Source: Parabacteroides distasonis (GTDB lineage Bacteria > Bacteroidota > Bacteroidia > Bacteroidales > Tannerellaceae). Taken from it: a stretch of DNA of 58,671 bases. The notes beneath the pieces are model-generated. The model did not search any database, was not told the DNA's origin, and saw only the letters and a program-made list of their open reading frames with translations. The stretch lies in assembly GCA_021531385.1 (NCBI GenBank), contig JAFBIR010000018.1, forward strand, positions 1 to 58,671, read 5' to 3'. Positions within the stretch are counted from its first letter, which is position 1, and every line of letters starts with the position of its first letter. Below are positions 52,674 to 58,671 of the stretch, one piece after another. The position numbers and the translations under genes were made by a program.

Positions 52674-54265
52674 ATGCGAAAAAGCAATCACATACTGTTA
52701 GGGCTCATTTGGCTTTGCGTGATGGCGGCTTGCCACCGCCGCCCGACGATGGACTTCGCCGCGATTGAGGCGATCATGCCGACGCAGCCGGATAGCGCCT
52801 TGGTGCTACTCGACACGCTGCATACCGATCCCAACGACTTCACGGCGAAAGACCGGGCGCATTATTACCTGCTGCTCACTGAGGCGATAGACAAGTGCTA
52901 TTTGACGCATACTACCGACTCGCTGATCTCCATCGCAAAGAATTACTATGAAAACACCAATGATCCTAACCGTCGGGCAAAAGCCTGGTATTATCTGGGA
53001 CTGATTCGAGAGGAAAATCAACAGCCCTTACTGGCACAAGACGCCTATTTGGAGGCTTTGCGGGAAGAGGAGCGAGTGGATGATCATGCTCTGTTGGGGC
53101 GAATCAACAATCGATTGGGTATGCTTTACACTTGGCAAATGGTGCATGAGAAAGCCAATTCTTACCAGCGAAAAGCGATCGAGCACTTGAAGGCTGAGGG
53201 GGATTCCTCTGCTGTGCAATTCGCTTATCGAGACTTGGGGAGGAATTTAACCATGCTGGATTCATTGGAGCAGGCTATCGAGTGCTATCAAACGGCTTTA
53301 TCCTTTTCCGTACAAAGGCGTATGATCTCTGTTCCTACGGAGTTAGCAGCCCTTTACCTAAAGACCGGGAATTATCCGGAGGCACGTCATTACTTAGAAG
53401 AGGCCAATAAGCAGGCGGCAATAAAGAAACCTGCGTATTCTTTGTGGTTGTTTGGGGAGAATATTATATGGCGATACGTCAGGCAGATTCCGCTCGATAT
53501 TATTTGCAGCGTTGTCTGGACAGCCCACATACCCGTCCAGCCGCTACGCATTATTTAGCCCAATTGACAGATCAATCGGGAGATTTAGCGGCCAGCGTGC
53601 ATTATTACAAGCAATACGATGCTTTGAGAGATTCAGCCTATCTATGCAAGCAAGCAGATTTGATGAGAACAGCCGCTGCCGATCAAGAGCATCAAGAGAT
53701 CAAGGAAAAGATGTTTAGTTTGGAAATCACCTTGAGGGATCATAAGATATATGCCCTTTGTGCGACGATGATTGCCTTATGTGGTGTGATTGCGATTATC
53801 TTGTTTCGTCAGATATTGATTAACAATCGCCGCCACTACCTCTTGCGTCTTCGGGCGCAGGTGGAGCGCGTCGAGGCTTTGACCCGGCAGCTCAGGGAGC
53901 TTGAAGAGGCCAACATAGAGCAGCAACTCAAACCCGCTACGGAGTTGCTGGAGCGGATGCGGCGGCACGAGCAGGAGAAGCCGCTGACCGAATCGGAGTG
54001 GAATGCGCTCTTCCTGTGGGTCAACTATCGGCAGGATGATTTCTTCACTCGCCTTCACCAACGCTACCCGGAATTAGGCGAGGCGGAGATCGAACTCTGC
54101 TGCCTCCTGCGCATGGGCTTTGGCAAAAACGAGGAGATCGCTACTTTCTGTAACATCACCTCCTCCGCCGTCACGAAGCGCAAACAGCGATTGAAGCAGC
54201 ACCTGCACATCGCGGGGAAATACCAAAAGGCGGGCGAGTTAGAGGCTTTCATCCAGGGGCTGTAG
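52674..54265 (+). pseudogene. TPR lipoprotein with C-terminal LuxR-like HTH, split by a frameshift
   Basis: Two frames together make one protein of about 530 residues. Frame one (52674 to about 53440) has a lipobox (VMAAC) and four or more TPR-like repeats. The match continues in frame -1 from about 53444 (VWGEYYMAIRQADSARYYL) with more TPRs, a membrane helix (IYALCATMIALCGVIAIILFRQI), a coiled coil and an HTH end (CNITSSAVTKRKQRLKQHL). Frame one runs on to a stop at 53558 with unrelated residues. One missing base near 53440-53450 (TTGTGGTTGTTTGGGG) explains it. No standard slippery heptamer in the right phase. A real mutation or a sequencing error. Confidence 0.8.
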
Positions 54266-54301
54266 GTGCCGGAGGCCCCGTTTCAACTTTGAAATTACGT
54301 T

Positions 54302-54530
54302 TCGCGGATTTACAAACCCCTTCGCGGGCTTGCAAAATGGCCTCGCGTTTTTACAAACCCATTTCGCGGGCCTGCAAAGTGGGTTCGCGATTTTACAAAC
54401 CCCCTCGCGGGCTTGCAAAGTGGGTTCGCGGATTTACAAACCCATTTCGCGGGCTTGTAAAGTGGGTTCGCGATTTTACAAACCCATTTCGCAGCCCCGC
54501 GAGCCCCTCTCGCGATTTCGCGAGGCCATT
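54302..54530. repeat. 21-bp tandem array, eleven copies, core TCGCG
   Basis: Units of 20-21 bp all start TCGCG. Two types alternate: one reads TCGCGGATTTACAAACCC, the other TCGCGGGCTTGCAAAGTGGG, giving a 42-bp higher-order period. Starts include 54302, 54322, 54343 and so on to about 54510. As 21 is a multiple of three, long open frames appear on both strands, but their 7-residue repeats are by-products. It fills the gap between the TPR-HTH gene and the DUF6261 gene. Confidence 0.9.
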
Positions 54531-54588
54531 TTAGCGGGTTATTTATATATCTTGCGAGAGAAAAGAGAGAAATTACCAAGAAAATGCC

Positions 54589-54596
54589 TATTTTTG
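54589..54596 (+). promoter_or_regulatory. -7 box of the DUF6261 gene
   Basis: TATTTTTG, 27 bp before the preferred ATG at 54623. No good -33 match. Confidence 0.4.
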
Positions 54597-54622
54597 AGAA
54601 CGTAAATTTTAAATCATTTGGT

Positions 54623-55474
54623 ATGAAGAAGAATTATTTATTGGTCAATGATTTCTTAGCATTGACGCGCTTGAGCCAAGCGGAGTATGTCACTTTTATG
54701 AACCATGTTCTGCTACTTGTCAAAGATCAGCTGGATGAGATCGAGGAGCCTGAGCCTGAGAATCCGGATGTCGTATCCTTGTCTGCTGGTGAGGAGGGCG
54801 TACCTGAGATAGGTGTTGATGCGTCGTTTGTCAATGAGATGGAGCAGGAGATCCTGTTGATGTCGGATGTGGTAAACGAAACGACCATCGCCCAGGAGAC
54901 GGAAGCGATGCAGGAGCATGAGAAGAACCGCGACAACCTCGCCACCTACATTTTGACGCGTATTACTTGTGCGGGATCGTTGCCTTTGCAGGCAGAGCGT
55001 GACGCAGGCAAGGCACTCTACAAAGTGGTGAAGCCTTACATTGGAATCGCCCGCCTTGCCGTTGCGAAGGAGACAGCAGCTATCCGTGGCCTGCTGCTTG
55101 ACTTGCGTAAAGCAGAGTATGCCTCCTATGTGACTACGTTAGGTTTGACGGCCTACATGGCAGAGTTGGATACGGAGAATGAGGCGTATGATACCCTCTA
55201 TAAAGCGCGCTTTGAGGGTCGTGCGGCCAACAAGTTGGAGGCGGGATCAATGATTCGTGCCCGCCTGGATGAGTATTACAAAGAGTTGACATTGTTGGCG
55301 CAGTCGTACAGTGTCGTGCAGCCGACCGAGAAGTCTGCGGTATTTATCCGCAACTTGAATCAGTTGATTGCTGAAACTACGGCGGCTTACAATCAGCGCA
55401 TCGCCCAGGCGCAGGCGGCGAAACGGCGCAAGGAGGAGTCGATCCCGGTGATGCCGACCGAGCCGGAGGCATAA
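54623..55474 (+). CDS. DUF6261-family protein
   Basis: A 283-residue cytosolic-looking protein beginning MKKNYLLVNDFLALTRLSQAEYV. Residues match the DUF6261 pattern of gut Bacteroidetes: an N-terminal helical segment, an acidic linker (EIEEPEPENPDVV), then a helical bundle (AGKALYKVVKPYIGIARLAVAKETAAIRGLLLDLRK, LDTENEAYDTLYKARFEGRA). The frame is open 39 bp further upstream, but the start there precedes the -7 box, so the inner ATG is used. Role unknown. The long tandem array precedes it. Confidence 0.75.
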   Translation: MKKNYLLVNDFLALTRLSQAEYVTFMNHVLLLVKDQLDEIEEPEPENPDVVSLSAGEEGVPEIGVDASFVNEMEQEILLMSDVVNETTIAQETEAMQEHEKNRDNLATYILTRITCAGSLPLQAERDAGKALYKVVKPYIGIARLAVAKETAAIRGLLLDLRKAEYASYVTTLGLTAYMAELDTENEAYDTLYKARFEGRAANKLEAGSMIRARLDEYYKELTLLAQSYSVVQPTEKSAVFIRNLNQLIAETTAAYNQRIAQAQAAKRRKEESIPVMPTEPEA

Positions 55475-55497
55475 CCGGATAGTCATTATTTATTGTA

Positions 55498-55526
55498 GAG
55501 ACGTCGCATTGCGGCGTCTCTTTTTT
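55498..55526 (+). terminator. Terminator built from a REP-like hairpin
   Basis: GAGACGTCGC (55498-55507) pairs with GCGGCGTCTC (55511-55520), one G-U, a 3-nt loop, then six T. Same stem as the REP elements elsewhere, here with a T-run directly after it, ending the DUF6261 transcript. Confidence 0.75.
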
Positions 55527-55668
55527 ATGGGGAAAACGGTTGTTTTTGATCCGGAAAAATCATTTGTCCGGTTCGGCCTTTTGTAGCATCCCAAATAATC
55601 CACTGAAAAGCAGGGTGAAAAAGGGTGTTTTGCGAGCATCCCTCCAACCGCGTTTGTCCACCCCTCCG

Positions 55669-55702
55669 TTGTCGATGGATCCAATAATCCCCTGTAATTT
55701 TG
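55669..55702 (+). promoter_or_regulatory. Promoter of the first propeller gene
   Basis: TTG at 55669-55671, 23 nt, TAATTTTG at 55695-55702, 35 bp before the ATG. Confidence 0.5.
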
Positions 55703-55736
55703 TGACCGCAAGAATGCATAAAAAGCACCTAATACG

Positions 55737-56858
55737 ATGAGACATTACATCACAACGATTATGGCATTACTTCTCTTGGTGGCTTGCCAAGGGAAGGAGG
55801 AGGCGGTGATGGAGGATTCGAAAGAGATCTTCATCCCGCTGACGAAACGGGAAAACTTCACGGTGGAGGATCTTTTCTCTGAATACCATTACGTGCAGTT
55901 GGAAACGAATGAGCAATGCTTATTGCCGGGTTGGGAGGAGTTACGGCGTATCCTCATAGATGAAGCAGGGAAGATTTATGTCGGTGCACTGCATAAGGTG
56001 TTTGTGTTCCATTCGGATGGGCGGCTTGACTGGGTACTTGATCGGCGAGGAGATGGGCCGGAGTCATATAATCACCTGTGGAACTTTCGTGTGAAAGCGA
56101 ATGGAGACATAGCTGTCATTGAAACCTCTTACGCCATTACAACCTATGATAAGGAGGGGAACTATCTCAATAAACAGCGTTTTATAGGGATTGGCTTGGA
56201 TGACATGGTTTATCTAAACGATAGCTTGATGTTGCTGAAACAAGATGGCTTGCAGAAATTAGATTATATTTTCTATTTGGCGAATGCTTACACAGGCCGT
56301 TTGCAGGGAGGCTATACTCCGATGATTGCACGAAACAAGTGGGTGTATAGCCTGAAGACCTTCTTTTATGAATATGAGCATAAGCTATTGCATCACGGCT
56401 ATCAGTCCAATGATATTTACGAGATGTATCCCGATACGGCGCTTTTGCGCTATCGCATCAACGTGGATAATCGTATTCCTCCGGAGGATTTTTGGCGGCA
56501 GGAGGGAAAAGACGGTATGCAGATCCGCAGGGAGTGGAGTCGTAGCGGTTATATCGGTCATATCCCCTATTACGTGGAATCGGATTCGTTGATCTTCCTA
56601 CGGTTTGAGGGTGGGCAAAAGGAGTTGTGTGCCTATGCGACGATTGACAAGAAAACCCGTGCGACACGGTTGATGAAGCGTTTGATTTTCGACGATCGCT
56701 TCAATTGGGAGCCGGAAGCGGTCTTCTCCTTGCGGGATGGCTGGTGCGTGATCCCGCTCTATCCGGATAAGGTGTTGACGAATCCACTGTTCTCCGCCCG
56801 CTTTCCCGGCCTCAATGAGGAGAGTAACCCGGTGCTGTTTATCGGAAAGTTGAAATAG
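55737..56858 (+). CDS. 6-bladed beta-propeller lipoprotein, copy 1
   Basis: A 373-residue lipoprotein (lipobox LLVAC, Cys 17) of the DUF5128/6-bladed propeller family (Pfam PF17170), common beside peptidase and glycan loci in Bacteroidales. Blade-like repeats with hydrophobic WxxxRxGxGPxxY-type blocks (VLDRRGDGPESYN near 98-110) and DDRFNWEPEAVFSLRDGWCV near 325. It starts the array of three such genes. Function unknown; propellers of this kind probably bind a ligand at the cell surface. Confidence 0.8.
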   Translation: MRHYITTIMALLLLVACQGKEEAVMEDSKEIFIPLTKRENFTVEDLFSEYHYVQLETNEQCLLPGWEELRRILIDEAGKIYVGALHKVFVFHSDGRLDWVLDRRGDGPESYNHLWNFRVKANGDIAVIETSYAITTYDKEGNYLNKQRFIGIGLDDMVYLNDSLMLLKQDGLQKLDYIFYLANAYTGRLQGGYTPMIARNKWVYSLKTFFYEYEHKLLHHGYQSNDIYEMYPDTALLRYRINVDNRIPPEDFWRQEGKDGMQIRREWSRSGYIGHIPYYVESDSLIFLRFEGGQKELCAYATIDKKTRATRLMKRLIFDDRFNWEPEAVFSLRDGWCVIPLYPDKVLTNPLFSARFPGLNEESNPVLFIGKLK

Positions 56859-57061
56859 GTAGGTCGTATGTAGAGACGTAGCGTGCTACGTCTCAATGAT
56901 TTTCCAGATGGTATTTTGGGAGACGTTGCACGCAACGTCTCTACGAAGAAATGGGAACGAATGAATGTTGAATGAACGATATAATGTATAAAGCAATGAG
57001 ACATTACATTACAACGATTATGGCATTACTTCTCTTGGTGGCTTGCCAAGGGAAGGAGGCG
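56859..57061 (+). repeat. Duplicated upstream/signal-peptide block, copy A
   Basis: The region from the 3' end of copy 1 through its intergenic gap to the signal peptide codons of copy 2 (ending near 57061) recurs almost base for base at 58118-58320, offset 1259 bp. It contains the paired REP element at 56873-56941, the non-coding stretch up to ATG 56996, and the lipoprotein signal peptide. Confidence 0.85.
56870..56944. repeat. Paired REP-like element before propeller copy 2
   Basis: Hairpins GAGACGTAGC/GCTACGTCTC (56873-56894) and GAGACGTTGC/GCAACGTCTC (56920-56941) lie 25 nt apart with inverted outer flanks (GTAGAGAC and GTCTCTAC), the same pair as at 3273-3363. Confidence 0.85.
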
Positions 57062-58117
57062 GCGGTGATGGAGGATTCGAAAGAGATCTTTATCCCGCTG
57101 ACGAAACGGGAATACTTCACGGTGGAGGATCTTTTCTCTGAATACCATTACGTACAGTTGGAGACGAACGACAATTGCTTATTGCCTGGGCAGGAGGGCT
57201 TATGCCGTATTCTTGTAGATGATGAGGGAAAGATTTATATCGGTGCACTGCATAAGGTGTTTGTATTCTATCCGGATGGGCGGTTTGACTGGGTGCTTAG
57301 TCGGCAGGGCGATGGGCCGGAATCGTATAACTTCTTGCATGTTTTTCAGGTTTGGAAGAATGGGGACATTTCTGTGTTGCAGACCAGTGGTTATCAAGTG
57401 ACAACCTATTCTAAGGCAGGAGAGTTCATCTCTAAATATCGTTTTGATGGGCTCGAACTGACAGACATGACCTGTTTAGGAGATAGCTTGATGTTACTAC
57501 GGGAGTCGCGGGGTGTTCGTGATAAATATCTGTTTTATGTAGCGGATCGTTATACTGGGGAGTTGAAGAACAGTTATTGGTTTCTGAAAGAGGAACAGGC
57601 ATTGATTTTCTGGATGCGTCATTTTTTCTACAGATACGATGGCAAATTGCTGTACCATGATTACCAGATGAACGAAGTCTATGAGATGTATCGTGATACG
57701 GCTATCATGCGTTATCGCATCAATGTGGATAATCGTATCCCACCAGAAGGGTATTGGACACAGCCTCAATTAACCTCACGCCAATTGTATGATGATTATG
57801 GCCGTAGCGGTTACATTGGTCATATCCCCTATTATGTGGAGTCTGACTCTTTGATCTTTTTGAAGTTTGAAGGAGGACAGAAACAGGCAGCCTATGCGAC
57901 GATAGACAAGAAAAACCGTGCGACACGGTTGATGAAGCGTTTGATTTTCGACGACCGCTTCAATTGGGAGCCGGAGGCGGTCTTCTCCTTGCGGGATGGC
58001 TGGTGCGTGATCCCGCTCTATCCGGACAAGGTGTTGACGAATCCATTGTTCGCCGCCCGTTTCCCCGGCCTCAACGAGGAGAGTAACCCTGTGCTGTTTA
58101 TCGGAAAGTTGAAATAG
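56996..58117 (+). CDS. 6-bladed beta-propeller lipoprotein, copy 2
   Basis: A 373-residue protein, same length as copy 1 and collinear with it at an offset of 1259 bp. Start ATG of MRHYITT, in line with copy 1; an in-frame ATG at 56972 adds 8 residues but is absent from copy 1. Residues 1-125 and most of those after about 270 are nearly identical to copy 1. The middle, about residues 130-260, is much more diverged (for example NSYWFLKEEQALIFWMRHFFYRYDG against GGYTPMIARNKWVYSLKTFFYEY). Same lipobox. Confidence 0.8.
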   Translation: MRHYITTIMALLLLVACQGKEAAVMEDSKEIFIPLTKREYFTVEDLFSEYHYVQLETNDNCLLPGQEGLCRILVDDEGKIYIGALHKVFVFYPDGRFDWVLSRQGDGPESYNFLHVFQVWKNGDISVLQTSGYQVTTYSKAGEFISKYRFDGLELTDMTCLGDSLMLLRESRGVRDKYLFYVADRYTGELKNSYWFLKEEQALIFWMRHFFYRYDGKLLYHDYQMNEVYEMYRDTAIMRYRINVDNRIPPEGYWTQPQLTSRQLYDDYGRSGYIGHIPYYVESDSLIFLKFEGGQKQAAYATIDKKNRATRLMKRLIFDDRFNWEPEAVFSLRDGWCVIPLYPDKVLTNPLFAARFPGLNEESNPVLFIGKLK

Positions 58118-58128
58118 GTAGGTCGTAT

Positions 58129-58203
58129 GTAGAGACGTAGCGTGCTACGTCTCAATGATTTTCCAGATGGTATTTTGGGAGACGTTGCACGCAACGTCTC
58201 TAC
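58129..58203. repeat. Paired REP-like element before propeller copy 3
   Basis: Hairpins at 58132-58153 and 58179-58200, identical to those at 56873-56941, part of the duplicated block 58118-58320. Confidence 0.85.
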
Positions 58204-58254
58204 GAAGAAATGGGAACGAATGAATGTTGAATGAACAATATAATGTATAAAGCA

Positions 58255-58671
58255 ATGAGACATTACATTACAACGATTATGACATTACTTCTCTTGGTGG
58301 CTTGCCAAGGGAAGGAGGAGGGGAGGGCAGATGCCATCCAGCCGGGCATGACGCTGCATGTGCCTTTGGCGAAGGCGGGGAGCGTGTGCGAGCTGGAGGA
58401 GCTGTTCAGCGAGTGGCGGTTCGTGCCGTTGGAGACGAATGACTCCGCTTTGGTGCCGGATCTCAATTCGGTTAAGAATATACAGCTCACGGAGGAGGCA
58501 TTGTATGTGGGCGATCATTATCAAGTGATGCAGTTCGATAGGAAGGGATATTTCATTCGTTTTCTGCCCCATGCGGGAAACGGACCGGAGGATTATAATG
58601 CACTGAATGGCTTGGTCGTGTGTCCGGATGGTTCTTATATGATTTTGAATGGCGGTCATATCAATCGTTAT
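58255..58671 (+). CDS. 6-bladed beta-propeller lipoprotein, copy 3, cut by window edge
   Basis: The open frame runs to the right edge; 139 residues are visible. Signal peptide and lipobox are the same as in copies 1 and 2 (one change, A to T, near residue 10), but from the residue after CQGKE on the sequence diverges to a different propeller (GMTLHVPLAKAGSVCELEELFSEWRFVPLETNDSALVPDL). It still keeps LEELFSEW-x(3)-VPLETND and NGPEDYN family blocks. Shows the 5' block moved or converted separately from the mature part. Confidence 0.8.
   Translation, partial: MRHYITTIMTLLLLVACQGKEEGRADAIQPGMTLHVPLAKAGSVCELEELFSEWRFVPLETNDSALVPDLNSVKNIQLTEEALYVGDHYQVMQFDRKGYFIRFLPHAGNGPEDYNALNGLVVCPDGSYMILNGGHINRY

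Noticed and set aside
53430-53560. Programmed -1 frameshift in the TPR-HTH gene
   Set aside because: No X-XXY-YYZ heptamer in the right phase and no clear downstream structure; loss of a base is simpler.
54289-54605. Two overlapping + strand ORFs and a minus-strand ORF across the 21-bp array
   Set aside because: Period is a multiple of three, so open frames are automatic; residues repeat every seven and no gene signals fit.

Overview
The window looks like a chromosomal stretch from a member of the Bacteroidales, most likely near Parabacteroides/Tannerellaceae; the genus is not proven. The signs are Bacteroidetes-type promoters (TTTG, about 19-23 bp, TAnnTTTG), sparse Shine-Dalgarno sites, many lipoboxes of the form LxAC, GH20/GH92/GH30 enzymes, NigD-like lipoproteins, DUF6261, DUF5128-type propellers, HxlR, and a TPR-HTH regulator. 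No tRNA, rRNA or CRISPR array was seen.

Layout. 1-382: end of a cupin gene, followed by a 22-bp-period repeat array and a terminator. 557-4581: four minus-strand genes that form the replication/primase-type module of a mobile element (toprim/DUF6371 protein, RepA-like ATPase, two unknown proteins) with no integrase in view. A cluster of TCCAA/TTGGA dyads and a paired REP-like element lie inside it. 4836-4916: a candidate small RNA. 5.0-11.3 kb: minus-strand housekeeping genes (metY, fmt, ClC channel, polyprenyl-phosphate sugar transferase, tsaC). 11.5-14.9 kb: recJ and recQ overlapping. 15-19.4 kb: ROK kinase, AspT/YidE-type transporter, lipid-free cyclophilin, bile acid:sodium symporter family protein. 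19.4-20.6 kb: a second 22-bp GGGCAAC array, a toxin gene destroyed by an internal deletion next to an intact antitoxin, and two tiny related ORFs on the minus strand. 20.8-24.1 kb: thrS-infC-rpmI-rplT, then a non-coding RNA with its own promoter and terminator, matching the position and form of Bacteroidales-1 RNA, a 6S RNA candidate.

24.5-34.7 kb is glycan- and surface-related: GH20 and GH92 as a pair, a PIN toxin-antitoxin pair, an MBL-fold lipoprotein, a 23-bp tandem array, an exported DUF4350-like protein, HxlR regulator and GH30. 34.8-36.2 kb: DUF4143 ATPase behind a 33-bp repeated promoter region. 36.6-43.5 kb: dnaB, mtaB, an LpxL-like acyltransferase, GT2, two NigD-like lipoproteins, YIP1. 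43.6-50.9 kb: smpB, metH, a CE2/SGNH esterase, nadE. 51-52.6 kb: an AAA/PD-(D/E)XK protein. 52.7-54.3 kb: a TPR-HTH regulator split by a frameshift, then a 21-bp tandem array and a DUF6261 gene. 55.7 kb to the right edge: three 6-bladed beta-propeller lipoprotein genes in tandem, sharing an identical upstream/signal-peptide block.

The most unusual content is between the genes: four degenerate tandem arrays with periods of 21-23 bp (two helical turns), two of them sharing one core sequence, plus seven REP-like hairpins; a pair of related micro-ORFs; and a signal-peptide cassette placed in front of divergent mature proteins.
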